The notes under the pieces: model-generated
Databases searched by the model: none
What the model saw: only the letters and a program-made list of their open reading frames with translations
What the model was told of the DNA's origin: nothing
Part shown: in pieces, positions 8,651 to 17,458 of the stretch
Layout of the letters: each line of letters begins with the position of its first letter
How positions within the stretch are numbered: the first letter of the stretch is position 1
Translations under genes and position numbers: made by a program
DNA from: Lachnospiraceae bacterium
GTDB taxonomy: Bacteria > Bacillota > Clostridia > Lachnospirales > Lachnospiraceae
Assembly (NCBI GenBank): GCA_014804425.1
Contig: JAAUZV010000013.1
Location: 103,469 to 146,602 of the forward strand
Direction of reading: 5' to 3'
DNA: 43,134 nt

Positions 8651-10321
8651 ATGAAAAGCGATATTGAAATTGCACAGGAAGCGGAACTTTACCCGATCGT
8701 CAAGGTGGCGGAGCCGCTCGGAATCGGCGAGGACGATCTGGAGCTTTACGGAAAATATAAGGCGAAGATTTCCGAAGCATGTCTGGCGCGCTTAAAAGAG
8801 CGTCCGGACGGAAAGCTCGTGCTTGTCACGGCGATCAATCCGACGCCTGCGGGAGAGGGAAAGACGACGACAACGGTCGGGCTCGGACAGGCGTTTGCAA
8901 AACTTGGCAGACGCGCGGTGATCGCGCTCAGAGAGCCGTCGTTGGGACCTTGCTTTGGCATCAAAGGCGGCGCAGCGGGCGGAGGTTATGCGCAGGTCGT
9001 ACCGATGGAAGACTTAAATCTGCATTTTACGGGAGATTTTCATGCTGTTACTGCCGCAAACAATCTGCTTGCCGCAATGATCGATAATCATATTATGCAG
9101 GGAAATGCGCTCCGCATTGATACGAGACAGATCGTATGGAAACGCTGTCTGGACATGAACGACCGCGCGCTCCGCAATACCGTGATCGGCATGGGAGGAA
9201 AAACGGACGGTTTTGTGCGCGAGGAGCATTTTGTCATTACGGTGGCGTCCGAGATCATGGCGATTCTCTGCCTTGCCGAGGATATGGCGGACTTAAAAAA
9301 GCGCCTTGCAAGAATTGTGGCAGCTTACAATTTAGACGGGGAGCCGGTCACGGCGGACGATCTATCCGCGGTCGGCGCAATGGCGGCGCTCTTAAAGGAT
9401 GCGGTCAGCCCGAACCTCATACAGACCTTAGAGCATACGCCGGCGCTCGTACACGGCGGACCGTTTGCCAACATTGCGCACGGCTGTAACAGTGTGCGTG
9501 CGACAAAGGCGGCGTTAAAGCTGGCGGATTACTGCATCACGGAGGCGGGCTTCGGCGCGGATCTTGGCGCGGAGAAGTTTTTTGACATCAAGTGTGCGTC
9601 AGCGGGGTTAAAGCCGGATGCGGTCGTGCTTGTCGCGACAGTCCGCGCCTTAAAATATAACGGCGGCGTGGCAAAGGGTGATCTGAATACGGAAAATCTG
9701 GAGGCGCTCGAAAAAGGCATCGTCAATCTGGAAAAGCATATAGAGAATATCAAACGCTACGGCGTGCCCGTTGTGGTAACACTCAATTCATTTTTAACGG
9801 ATACGGAAGCGGAGCTTGCATTTGTGAAACATTTTTGCGAGGAGCGCGGCTGTGAGTTTGCTCTTTCCAAAGTGTGGGAGAAGGGCGGCGCAGGCGGTAT
9901 TGAATTGGCGGAGGCGGTATTAAAAACCTTGGAGACCAAGGAAAGTCATTTTGCGCCGCTCTATGATCCGGCGCTGCCGCTTCGGGAAAAGATCGAAAGG
10001 GTGGCAAGAGAAATTTACGGTGCGGACGGCGTTTCGTTTTCCGCTGCGAGCGAAAAGCAGCTCGCACGCTTAGAGGCACAGGGATCTGGCAAACTGCCCG
10101 TGTGTATGGCCAAAAATCAATATTCTCTTTCGGATGACGCGTCAAGGCTCGGGCGTCCGACGGGCTTTACGCTGAATGTGCGCGATGTGTATGTCTGTGC
10201 GGGAGCGGGCTTTGTCGTTGCGCTGACGGGAACGATCGTGACGATGCCGGGACTGCCGAAGCAGCCTGCGGCGCACCGCATTGATGTGAATGAAAACGGT
10301 GTCATTACCGGATTATTTTAG
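8651..10321 (+). CDS. fhs: Formate--tetrahydrofolate ligase
   Basis: 556 residues, the usual length of bacterial 10-formyl-THF synthetase. The enzyme joins formate to tetrahydrofolate using ATP. The P-loop-like TPAGEGKTT is at 65-73. [20 protein letters not shown], the [17 protein letters not shown] block and the [18 protein letters not shown] block are hallmark family segments. The ATG follows GGAGG at 8640-8644. It is followed by folD after 34 bases, a common one-carbon pairing in acetogenic and other anaerobic Clostridia. The window holds no other acetogenesis genes, so a role in purine and methionine supply is just as likely. Confidence 0.97.
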   Translation: MKSDIEIAQEAELYPIVKVAEPLGIGEDDLELYGKYKAKISEACLARLKERPDGKLVLVTAINPTPAGEGKTTTTVGLGQAFAKLGRRAVIALREPSLGPCFGIKGGAAGGGYAQVVPMEDLNLHFTGDFHAVTAANNLLAAMIDNHIMQGNALRIDTRQIVWKRCLDMNDRALRNTVIGMGGKTDGFVREEHFVITVASEIMAILCLAEDMADLKKRLARIVAAYNLDGEPVTADDLSAVGAMAALLKDAVSPNLIQTLEHTPALVHGGPFANIAHGCNSVRATKAALKLADYCITEAGFGADLGAEKFFDIKCASAGLKPDAVVLVATVRALKYNGGVAKGDLNTENLEALEKGIVNLEKHIENIKRYGVPVVVTLNSFLTDTEAELAFVKHFCEERGCEFALSKVWEKGGAGGIELAEAVLKTLETKESHFAPLYDPALPLREKIERVAREIYGADGVSFSAASEKQLARLEAQGSGKLPVCMAKNQYSLSDDASRLGRPTGFTLNVRDVYVCAGAGFVVALTGTIVTMPGLPKQPAAHRIDVNENGVITGLF

Positions 10322-10355
10322 AATTGAGTTTGCATGAACAAAACGGAGGATTCCT

Positions 10356-11210
10356 ATGCCACAGATCATTGACGGAAAAGCCATATCGGCACAGATTAAG
10401 GAAGAAGTAAAGGCGCAGGTCGCCGCTTACCGGGAACAGGGCGCGGAGATCACGCTTGCGGTCATTCAGGTCGGGAACGATCCCGCATCCGGTGTTTATG
10501 TAGGAAATAAGAAAAAAGCATGCGCTTATGTGGGAATCCGTTCGCTTGCCTATGAGCTTCCCGAGGAGACGACCGAGGAAGAGCTGCTTACGCTGATCTC
10601 GGATTTAAACAGGCGGGAAGATGTGCATGGCATTTTGGTACAGCTTCCCTTGCCGGCACAGATAGATGAGAATAAGGTCATAAATGCCATTGATCCCCGT
10701 AAGGATGTGGACGGCTTTCATCCTCAGAACGTCGGTGCGCTCTGCACGGGACAGGACGGATTTGTCTCCTGTACGCCGGCAGGGATCATACAGCTGCTGA
10801 CACGATCGGGCATATCGGTCGCGGGAAAGGAATGTGTTGTCATCGGGCGCAGTAACATCGTCGGCAAACCGATGGCGCTTCTTCTGTTAAAAGAAAACGG
10901 AACGGTCACGGTCTGTCATTCCAAGACAAAGAATGTAAAAGAAGTGGCGAAGCGGGCGGATATTTTGGTTGCCGCTGTCGGAAGGCCGCGTATGATCACA
11001 GAGGAATATGTGAAAGAGGGTGCGGTCGTGATCGACGTCGGCATTCACAGAAATGCGGAGAACAAGCTGTGCGGCGATGTGGATTATGAATCCGTTGCAC
11101 CGCATACGTCCGCCATTACTCCTGTGCCGGGCGGCGTCGGACCGATGACGATCGCGATGCTGATGTACAATTGCGTGGAAGCATACCGCTTCCGCGAACG
11201 GAATCAATGA
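10356..11210 (+). CDS. folD: Bifunctional methylene-THF dehydrogenase/methenyl-THF cyclohydrolase
   Basis: 284 residues, normal for FolD. It interconverts 5,10-methylene-, methenyl- and 10-formyl-THF, usually with NADP+. The catalytic motif YVGNK places Tyr48 and Lys52 at the expected spacing. The nucleotide-binding stretch VIGRSNIVGKPMALLLL and the C-terminal PVPGGVGPMTIAML are intact. The start follows GGAGG about 7 bases upstream. It lies directly after fhs, and the two would share the 10-formyl-THF intermediate. The next gene begins 10 bases downstream, so all three are probably one transcript. Confidence 0.97.
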   Translation: MPQIIDGKAISAQIKEEVKAQVAAYREQGAEITLAVIQVGNDPASGVYVGNKKKACAYVGIRSLAYELPEETTEEELLTLISDLNRREDVHGILVQLPLPAQIDENKVINAIDPRKDVDGFHPQNVGALCTGQDGFVSCTPAGIIQLLTRSGISVAGKECVVIGRSNIVGKPMALLLLKENGTVTVCHSKTKNVKEVAKRADILVAAVGRPRMITEEYVKEGAVVIDVGIHRNAENKLCGDVDYESVAPHTSAITPVPGGVGPMTIAMLMYNCVEAYRFRERNQ

Positions 11211-11220
11211 GGATACCTGA

Positions 11221-12717
11221 ATGAAATGTCCCGTATGTGGAAATGAGATCAAAGAAGAACAGCTTTATTGTGAGTCATGCGGCTATGAGATCCGAATCGT
11301 ACCGGATTTTGAACCGGAGCTGGACACAAACATCCGTGAGACGATGACGGAGGTCGTAAACGAGTTTGCTTCAGAGGAGGAACAGCCGGCGGATGCAGAT
11401 GGAAAGCAAAGCGTATCCGACGATGACGCCTCGGAGGAGGATGTTCCGTGGTACGCGGCAGACGAACGCCCAAGTCTTCTTCTCGGAATCTTTCATTTCT
11501 TGAAAAAAAGAAAAAAAATGTCGCTGATCCTCCTGTCCCTGCTTGTGGTTACGGTCGGGCTGACGGTCATGCTTGGGATGCAGCGCGCGGCCAAACAGAC
11601 GTACAGCTATCAATATGAACAGGGCGTTTCGGCGGCGGGACGCGGCGATTATGAGCAGGCGATCGCCTGTATGAGGCAGGCGCTTCATTATGATAACCAG
11701 CAGGTGGAAGCACGTATGCTGATGGCAGGCTATTATGAAAAGCTGGGAGAGCTTCAGGACGCTTCGGAGATCTATCTTGATCTGATTTCTTATGAGGGAT
11801 ACCGGGTAGAGGCGTATGAGAGACTCGTTGCGATCTATGAATCAGAGGAGCGCTATTTAGAGATCTGCAATCTGATGGAGCGCTGTGAATATGAGGAGAT
11901 CCGCACGGATTATAACCAATATCTGGCGGAGGAACCAATCTTCAGCATTGCGGACGGCGTGTATGAAGACGCACAGCTTTTGAAGATCAGCGCCAATACA
12001 AACGGTATTATTTATTACACGCTGGACGGCACGACACCGGATGAGGCGGATCTGGTTTATACAAGCCCGATCCTGTTGGAATCCGGCGAATACCGGATTC
12101 AGGCGGTATTCATTAACGAATTCGGTATGATGAGCAAGGTACACAACGGGGAGTTTGTAATCGAAGCGGAGCCTCCGAATGAACCGATCGTAACGCCTGA
12201 CGGCGGAGATTATACGGTACCGGAATATATCAGCGTGGAGATTCCGCAGGGAGGTACGGTTTACTATACGTCGGACGGCACGATGCCGGACAGTAACAGC
12301 ACGCCGTACACACGCGATATCTGTATGCCGCTGGGTGCTACGCTGTATCGTTTTATTTCCTATAATGAGGATCGTGTCGCAAGCAACATTACGCAGGTGG
12401 AGTATCACTTGAATTTGAACGATCCGCCTTACAGCCCGTATCAGGCAATTCTGATCACCACATCGGGATTGACGGATCGTGGAATCCTGCTCGCAATGAC
12501 GGGCGAGGTTGCCGGAGCGAAGGGGACTTATTCGTATGAGGCGCAGGCGGCGTTCGTATATCAGGGAGAGATTTATTATTTAGTATCCGAATATTACACG
12601 GATGAATCGGGAAGCAGGTATCAAAGCCAGACAAAATATGCGGTGAGCGTAGTGTACGGCCGCTTATATCAGACTGCGCAGGATGCGGACGGACATTATA
12701 CCGTCATTGATTTCTGA
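11221..12717 (+). CDS. Membrane-anchored zinc-ribbon/TPR protein with two chitobiase-C-like domains
   Basis: 498 residues. The N terminus is a zinc ribbon (CPVCGNE, then CESCGYE, at 3-21). An acidic linker leads to one membrane helix at about 98-118 (SLILLSLLVVTVGLTVML). Next come TPR-like helices at about 125-225, including QGVSAAGRGDYEQAIACMRQ. Then there are two beta-rich repeats at about 255-315 and 335-395, each with the YYTLDGTTPDEA or YYTSDGTMPDSN signature of CHB_HEX_C-type domains. The last 90 residues are unassigned. The probable topology is zinc ribbon inside and the rest outside, an inference. No enzyme motif is seen. It may bind a wall ligand or proteins. It directly follows folD. 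Confidence 0.85.
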   Translation: MKCPVCGNEIKEEQLYCESCGYEIRIVPDFEPELDTNIRETMTEVVNEFASEEEQPADADGKQSVSDDDASEEDVPWYAADERPSLLLGIFHFLKKRKKMSLILLSLLVVTVGLTVMLGMQRAAKQTYSYQYEQGVSAAGRGDYEQAIACMRQALHYDNQQVEARMLMAGYYEKLGELQDASEIYLDLISYEGYRVEAYERLVAIYESEERYLEICNLMERCEYEEIRTDYNQYLAEEPIFSIADGVYEDAQLLKISANTNGIIYYTLDGTTPDEADLVYTSPILLESGEYRIQAVFINEFGMMSKVHNGEFVIEAEPPNEPIVTPDGGDYTVPEYISVEIPQGGTVYYTSDGTMPDSNSTPYTRDICMPLGATLYRFISYNEDRVASNITQVEYHLNLNDPPYSPYQAILITTSGLTDRGILLAMTGEVAGAKGTYSYEAQAAFVYQGEIYYLVSEYYTDESGSRYQSQTKYAVSVVYGRLYQTAQDADGHYTVIDF

Positions 12718-12735
12718 TTTTAATTGTGCTATGAT
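12707..12735 (+). promoter_or_regulatory. Extended -10 promoter for the Nfn-type operon
   Basis: TTGATT at 12707-12712, a 17-base spacer and TATGAT at 12730-12735, with TG at 12727-12728 making an extended -10. The -35 overlaps the last codons of the preceding gene. The predicted transcript starts near 12742 and would leave a leader of about 33 bases to the ATG at 12775. Confidence 0.7.
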
Positions 12736-12774
12736 AGGCGGGGCATGAAGTAAAAAATGAAGGAGAGAACGGAA

Positions 12775-13656
12775 ATGTACAAGATTTTAGAGGCAGAGGA
12801 ACTGACGACCAATATTTACAAAATGGTAGTCGAAGCAAAAAGAACAGCCGAAGCGTGTATGCCGGGACAGTTCGTGATCGTCAGAACGGATGAAAACAGT
12901 GAGCGCATACCGCTTACCATTTGCGATTATGATAGAGAGAAGGGGACAGTCACCATCGTATTGCAGACGGTCGGCGCGTCCACCTATAAAATGGCAAAAC
13001 TGAAGGCGGGCGACAGCTTCCACGATTTTGTCGGACCGCTTGGACGTCCGTCGGAGTTTACGGCCGAGTCCGATGAGGCGCTTCGCAGCAAAAACATCCT
13101 GTTTGTGGCTGGCGGTGTCGGTACGGCGCCCGTATATCCGCAGGTGAAGTGGTTAAAAGAGCACGGTGTCAACGCTGATGTCATTGTCGGTGCAAAGACA
13201 AAGGATCTACTGATCTTGGAAAAAGAGATGGAGGCAGTTGCGGGAAATCTCTATGTGACCACCGATGACGGCTCTTACGGAAGAAGCGGTATGGTGACGC
13301 AGACGATCAAGGATCTGGTAACGGAAGAAGGAAAGCATTATGACATCTGTGTCGCAATTGGACCGATGATCATGATGAAATTCGTATGTAAAATGACAGA
13401 GGAGTTGGAAATTCCTACCATCGTCAGCTTAAATCCGATCATGGTGGACGGAACGGGCATGTGCGGCGCCTGCCGTGTGACCGTCGGGGACGAGGTGAAA
13501 TTCGCCTGCGTAGACGGACCGGAGTTTGACGGACATAAGGTTCATTTTGACGAGGCAATGAAGCGTCAGCAGATCTATAAGACAGAGGAAGGACGCGCAT
13601 ATCTTGCCGCAAAAGAGGGAGATACCCATCACGGCGGATGCGGTAACTGCAACTGA
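12775..13656 (+). CDS. nfnA: Nfn-type transhydrogenase small subunit (FAD/NAD-binding, [2Fe-2S])
   Basis: 293 residues from ATG 12775, which has GGAG at 12762-12765. The in-frame ATG at 12757 lacks a ribosome binding site and is too near the promoter. It has a ferredoxin-reductase-like fold: the FAD-binding RIPLTICDYD segment, then FVAGGVGTAPVYPQ for NAD. The C terminus has Asp225, Cys230, Cys233 and Cys245, the ligand pattern of the NfnA/PyrK-like [2Fe-2S] centre, and ends in HHGGCGNCN. With the next gene it should form the NADH-dependent reduced ferredoxin:NADP+ oxidoreductase that couples NADH, ferredoxin and NADPH pools by electron bifurcation. An older label for such proteins is sulfide dehydrogenase subunit. 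PyrK is unlikely because no pyrD is adjacent. Confidence 0.9.
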   Translation: MYKILEAEELTTNIYKMVVEAKRTAEACMPGQFVIVRTDENSERIPLTICDYDREKGTVTIVLQTVGASTYKMAKLKAGDSFHDFVGPLGRPSEFTAESDEALRSKNILFVAGGVGTAPVYPQVKWLKEHGVNADVIVGAKTKDLLILEKEMEAVAGNLYVTTDDGSYGRSGMVTQTIKDLVTEEGKHYDICVAIGPMIMMKFVCKMTEELEIPTIVSLNPIMVDGTGMCGACRVTVGDEVKFACVDGPEFDGHKVHFDEAMKRQQIYKTEEGRAYLAAKEGDTHHGGCGNCN

Positions 13657-13685
13657 GAAAAAGACAGAAAGGTATGGTTTGAATT

Positions 13686-15071
13686 ATGGACGTATTAAAG
13701 AAAGTTCCCGTTTCCGAGCAGGAAGCGGCTGTAAGAGCAACCAATTTTGAAGAAGTATGTCTTGGATATGGCAAAGATGAAGCAATGGAGGAGGCGTCCC
13801 GCTGTATCAACTGCAAGAATGCACAGTGTATCAAGGGCTGTCCCGTGTCGATCAATATTCCGGTGTTTGTGGAGCAGGTAAAGCTCGGAGATGTAGAAAA
13901 GGCATATGAGATCATATCGGAGTCCAGTGCGCTTCCCGCGGTTTGCGGTCGTGTGTGCCCGCAGGAGAGCCAGTGCGAGGGCAAATGTATCCGCGGTATC
14001 AAGGGCGAGCCGATCTCCATCGGTAAGCTGGAGCGCTTTGTTGCGGACTGGGCAAGAGAAAATGGGATCGTACCCAAGGTTTCTGCCGAGAAAAAAGGAA
14101 AAAAAGTCGCTGTGATCGGTTCCGGTCCGTCCGGTCTTACCTGTGCGGGAGATCTGGCAAAGATGGGCTATGACGTGACAATCTTTGAGGCGCTTCATGA
14201 GCCGGGAGGTGTGCTTGTATATGGCATTCCCGAGTTCCGTCTGCCCAAGGAGAGCGTTGTGCGTACAGAGATCGAGAATGTGAAGGCGCTTGGTGTAAAA
14301 ATTGAAACAAACTGTGTAGTCGGCAAATCGGTTACGGTCGATGAACTTTTAAAGAACGAGGGCTTTGAGGCGGTATTTATCGGTTCCGGCGCGGGACTGC
14401 CGAAATTTATGAGCATTCCGGGCGAGCAGGCAAACGGTGTCTTTTCTGCAAATGAATATCTGACGAGAAGCAATCTCATGAAGGCGTTTGATGAAACGGC
14501 GGATACCCCGCTGATGCGCGGCAAAAAGGTCGCGGTCGTGGGCGGCGGCAACGTGGCGATGGATGCGGCGAGAACCGCGCTTCGACTCGGAGCAGAAGTA
14601 CACATCGTGTATCGGCGCAGCGAGGAAGAGCTTCCTGCCAGAGTGGAAGAAGTGCATCATGCAAAAGAAGAAGGCATTGTTTTTGATTTGTTGACCAATC
14701 CGGTCGAAATCTTGGAAGACGAAAATAACTGGGTAAAAGGAATCCGCTGCATCAGAATGGAGCTCGGTGAGCCGGATGCATCCGGCAGGCGTCGTCCTGT
14801 TCCGGTCGAAGGAAGTGAGTTTGTCATTGAGGCGGATACGGTGATCATGGCGCTCGGCACATCACCCAATCCGTTGATCTCTGCGACAACGGAAGGTCTG
14901 ACGGTGGATAAGCGCAAATGTATCATTGCGGACGATGAAAACGGAAAGACCGAGAAAGAGGGCGTATTTGCGGGCGGTGATGCCGTGACGGGCGCGGCGA
15001 CGGTCATTTTGGCGATGGGCGCGGGCAAAGCTGCAGCAAAGGGAATCGACGAGTATTTGTCCGGAAAATAA
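13686..15071 (+). CDS. nfnB: Nfn-type transhydrogenase large subunit / GltD-like flavoprotein
   Basis: 461 residues, the length of NfnB and of stand-alone glutamate synthase small subunits (often annotated gltA). A Cys-rich N terminus (CINCKNAQCIKGCP, then CGRVCPQESQCEGKC at about 87-101) provides two [4Fe-4S] clusters. The FAD-binding KKVAVIGSGPSGLTCAGDLA follows near 140. The second dinucleotide site, KKVAVVGGGNVAMDAAR, is near 280, and the final FAD loop is GVFAGGDAVTGAATVILAMG. No glutamate synthase large subunit is nearby and the gene follows nfnA by 29 bases, so the bifurcating transhydrogenase is the better call. The GltD role cannot be fully excluded. Confidence 0.9.
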   Translation: MDVLKKVPVSEQEAAVRATNFEEVCLGYGKDEAMEEASRCINCKNAQCIKGCPVSINIPVFVEQVKLGDVEKAYEIISESSALPAVCGRVCPQESQCEGKCIRGIKGEPISIGKLERFVADWARENGIVPKVSAEKKGKKVAVIGSGPSGLTCAGDLAKMGYDVTIFEALHEPGGVLVYGIPEFRLPKESVVRTEIENVKALGVKIETNCVVGKSVTVDELLKNEGFEAVFIGSGAGLPKFMSIPGEQANGVFSANEYLTRSNLMKAFDETADTPLMRGKKVAVVGGGNVAMDAARTALRLGAEVHIVYRRSEEELPARVEEVHHAKEEGIVFDLLTNPVEILEDENNWVKGIRCIRMELGEPDASGRRRPVPVEGSEFVIEADTVIMALGTSPNPLISATTEGLTVDKRKCIIADDENGKTEKEGVFAGGDAVTGAATVILAMGAGKAAAKGIDEYLSGK

Positions 15072-15073
15072 AA

Positions 15074-15100
15074 TCCCCCGCAGTAAGCTGCCGCGAGGGA
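15074..15100. other. Imperfect GC-rich stem-loop after nfnB
   Basis: TCCC (15074-15077) pairs with GGGA (15097-15100), and GCAG (15080-15083) pairs with CTGC (15088-15091) around TAAG, with an internal loop between them. No T-run follows on the + strand, but the minus-strand reading runs into ATTTTATTTT. It may mark the mRNA 3' end of nfnAB or be a weak terminator. Confidence 0.45.
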
Positions 15101-15147
15101 ATAAAGGAACATGATAGGAAAAGCGCAACAGCAGGGAGGGAATGGCG

Positions 15148-16017
15148 ATGCCATGGTGTCCGGTTTGTAAAAATGAATATAAAGAGGGCGTTACGGTGTG
15201 CGCCGACTGTGGTGAAACGCTGGTGGCTTCCTTGGGAGAACGAAAGGAAGTCTTACTTTGCAGCGGGGAAGAAGCGCTGATCTTGCGCATGCAGAAGTTT
15301 ATGGAATATAATGACATTCCTGTCATTTTCGAACATGAGGATGAGGAGGCGTGCCTTTATGTTCTTCCGAAACATGAACGGAAAGCAAAACAGGCAGTTC
15401 GTGTTTTTCTGGTAGAGTCGGCATTGAAGGAAGAAGCCCAAAATCAAGAGGACGATCTGATTTGTGCTGATGCTGCGGACGGAGAGGAATCTGAGGAGGA
15501 GGCGGAAGACAGGCCGGATGCGGAAGACGGAGAGAATGATCTGCGTGCGCCAAGCGGCGTATACCGCAAAAAGAGCGAGCGGGCGGACGACTTAAGAAGC
15601 TCGGGTGAGGTGCTGCTCGTATTCGGTATACTCGGTTGTATCGCGATGATTCTGATCGACTTTGGTATCCTTCCCATTCGATTCGGAAATCGGATCATGA
15701 TGAATGTGATCATGTTTGCGCTCTTTCTCTTTTTTATCGGGTTTGGTGTTTATTCGTTAAAGGATGCGCGCAAATCCCGTGCGGAGGCGTCGGATGAGGA
15801 CAAGCTGACGGAGCAGATCCATACTTGGGTAAAAGAACATCTGACAGCGGAGCTTGTAGATGAAGCGTCGGGACTTGAGGAAGAGGATGCCGATGAGATA
15901 CGCTTTTTTAAGCGTACGGAAGTGATCAAGAAAAAGATTACCGCGGAGTTTCAGGAGGCGGAGGAAGCCTATCTCGACAACTTAGCGGAGACTGTATACC
16001 AGGAGTTGTTTGAATGA
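15148..16017 (+). CDS. Zinc-ribbon membrane protein, DUF2007-like N terminus
   Basis: 289 residues from ATG 15148. GGGAGG at 15134-15139 is 8 bases from this ATG but only 2 from the in-frame ATG at 15142. It begins MPWCPVCKNEYKEGVTVCAD, a four-Cys zinc ribbon, followed by about 70 residues with a DUF2007-like alpha/beta pattern. An acidic linker comes next. Then there are two membrane helices at about 155-175 (VLLVFGILGCIAMILIDFGI) and 185-205. The C terminus is a charged helical domain of about 80 residues. Function unknown. The zinc ribbon resembles that of the protein at 11221, and the two genes flank the Nfn pair. Its stop overlaps the start of rlmH by four bases. Confidence 0.8.
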   Translation: MPWCPVCKNEYKEGVTVCADCGETLVASLGERKEVLLCSGEEALILRMQKFMEYNDIPVIFEHEDEEACLYVLPKHERKAKQAVRVFLVESALKEEAQNQEDDLICADAADGEESEEEAEDRPDAEDGENDLRAPSGVYRKKSERADDLRSSGEVLLVFGILGCIAMILIDFGILPIRFGNRIMMNVIMFALFLFFIGFGVYSLKDARKSRAEASDEDKLTEQIHTWVKEHLTAELVDEASGLEEEDADEIRFFKRTEVIKKKITAEFQEAEEAYLDNLAETVYQELFE

Positions 16018-16493
16018 ATCTGTCCGTTGTCTGTGTCGGCAAATGCAAGGAAGCTTTTTTTCGTGATGCGGTTGCAGAATATGCAAAGCGTCTGTCAAAA
16101 TACTGTGACTTCCGCATCATAGAGGTTGCGGATGAAAAGACAAAAGAACATGCCTCTGAGCGAGAGGAGCAAATAGTCACGCAAAAAGAGGCGGAGCGGA
16201 TTGAAAAGGCGCTTCGCCCGGACGATTATGTCGTTGCGCTTGCGATAGAGGGAAAAAAGTATGATTCTGTGAATTTTTCGCGCCACATCGAGACATGGAT
16301 GGGCGCGGGAAAAAGCAGAATCGTTTTTGTTATCGGAGGATCGCTCGGCTTACATGAGCGGATTCTTTCGCGTGCGGATGAGAAGATCAGCTTTTCGGAT
16401 ATGACATTTCCGCACCAGTTGATGCGCGTGATCCTAGCAGAGCAGCTTTATCGTGCGTTTCGGATCATGAACGGGGAACCGTATCACAAGTAA
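16014..16493 (+). CDS. rlmH: 23S rRNA (pseudouridine1915-N3)-methyltransferase RlmH
   Basis: 159 residues, the exact usual length. It methylates pseudouridine 1915 in helix 69 of 23S rRNA using S-adenosylmethionine. The SPOUT-fold SAM loop FVIGGSLGLHERI and the C-terminal MTFPHQLMRVILAEQLYRA and NGEPYHK are fully conserved. It starts at ATG 16014, overlapping the previous stop as ATGA, so translation is probably coupled. It marks the last core gene before an accessory stretch. Confidence 0.97.
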   Translation: MNLSVVCVGKCKEAFFRDAVAEYAKRLSKYCDFRIIEVADEKTKEHASEREEQIVTQKEAERIEKALRPDDYVVALAIEGKKYDSVNFSRHIETWMGAGKSRIVFVIGGSLGLHERILSRADEKISFSDMTFPHQLMRVILAEQLYRAFRIMNGEPYHK

Positions 16494-16511
16494 ATGGGTA
16501 AGATGATAAAT

Positions 16512-16721
16512 TTACTTAGGTTTTGGCGGTTTGTCAGAAAAGACAGCAGAGTCCCAATTTGTTTGAAGTGTCTGGTTAAATTGCAGATTGGCCTGGATCA
16601 GGTTGCATTGCAGCAGGATTTTCAGAGTCTGGGAAAGGCATTCGGGCGTCTTGCAGTTTACTTCACATATGTCTTTGAGGGCGTGTGAGAGGTTCAAGAT
16701 GTCTGATGATGTAATTGCCAT
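16512..16721 (-). CDS. Small protein of unknown function, minus strand
   Basis: 69 residues starting MAITSSDILNLSHALKD and ending in DKPPKPK. It is helix-rich with three Cys. Evidence that it is real: an AAAGG ribosome binding site lies 8 bases upstream on the minus strand, and a TATAAT -10 box sits about 20 bases before the ATG (plus-strand 16741-16746). The composition also looks like a real protein. It would be the only minus-strand gene in the window, convergent with rlmH and separated from it by 18 bases with no terminator, which counts against it. The overlapping + strand frames from 16494 and 16588 look less natural. Confidence 0.5.
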   Translation of the reverse strand: MAITSSDILNLSHALKDICEVNCKTPECLSQTLKILLQCNLIQANLQFNQTLQTNWDSAVFSDKPPKPK

Positions 16722-16978
16722 GGCCGACGCCTTTTTTTCTATTATATTCCGCCGGGACGCAGCAGTTACTAAAAATCGCTGTAGAATGGCTGTTCCGCGT
16801 TAAAAAAGCATAAAGATTTCCGGTGCTTGTCGGAGTGATTGCCGATGAGGAAGCAAATCTGTACCGGCCTGCGGATATTATCAATCTGGACTTAGAAGAC
16901 ACAAAAGAGGATGCTCTTGTACTTTGGATTTTCCGTGGAGAGGACGCGGTTTCCTCTTTGCTTCCGGCAGTACAGTGA
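16715..16978 (+). pseudogene. Possible decayed ORF between rlmH and the 17013 gene
   Basis: One + strand frame reads QQLLKIAVEWLFRVKKA, meets TAA at 16811-16813, and then continues RFPVLVGVIADEEANLY and IINLDLEDTKEDALVLWIF to TGA at 16976-16978. Both halves look protein-like and share a frame, as if one stop interrupted a former gene. No family is recognised and no start is convincing. It occupies most of the otherwise gene-free stretch 16722-17012. Confidence 0.3.
16741..16746 (-). promoter_or_regulatory. Possible -10 box for the minus-strand small gene
   Basis: The minus strand reads TATAAT here, about 20 bases before the ATG at 16721. The -35 position (plus-strand 16764-16769, minus GTAACT) is poor, so this rests mainly on the -10. 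Confidence 0.35.
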
Positions 16979-17012
16979 CAGTGCAGTGATTCGAATGGGG
17001 GATAAAGGAGAT

Positions 17013-17429
17013 ATGGGAAAGGATACTCGTCTTGTTAATATCTATCTGAAAATTCATCACAAAAAAACACTGACGATGGACGATCTTGGCTATTTGGCGG
17101 AGTATGATCCGGAATGCTTTGCGAAAACATGTAAAAATGTAATATATAATATCCCTGAAACAAAACCGCTCATGGAGCCGTCGGTGTCAAAGCCTTCAGA
17201 TGATCAAACGAAGCAAAAGCCGTCTGAGCGGCAGAATATAGAAAAAATCCTGGAGAATCTGAAACGTTTGGAAATGCGCGAGTTTCCCTATTCAAGTGCG
17301 AATGTAGACAGAGTAAAGAACCTGCTTGGAAATTTATATATGGAATTACTGTTTCCGCACAATGATGAAGAATCGTTCATCAATATGGCAGGTAGTGAGA
17401 ATGGTTCTTTATTTGATAAAAAAGCATAA
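17013..17429 (+). CDS. Hypothetical protein, helical, unknown family
   Basis: 138 residues from ATG 17013. AAAGGAG at 17004-17010 is present but only 2 bases from this ATG, so the start is uncertain. ATG 16995 is an alternative without a ribosome binding site, and an extension to 16911 looks non-coding. Residues 3-50 form a compact helical block (RLVNIYLKIHHKKTLTMDDL, then YLAEYDPECFAKTCKNV). A polar linker rich in Lys and Gln follows, then a second helical block. No membrane segment or catalytic motif is seen. It is followed by an XRE regulator 29 bases downstream and may be co-transcribed with it. Confidence 0.6.
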   Translation: MGKDTRLVNIYLKIHHKKTLTMDDLGYLAEYDPECFAKTCKNVIYNIPETKPLMEPSVSKPSDDQTKQKPSERQNIEKILENLKRLEMREFPYSSANVDRVKNLLGNLYMELLFPHNDEESFINMAGSENGSLFDKKA

Positions 17430-17458
17430 TGACAACCTTTTAATACGGAGACGTGAAA

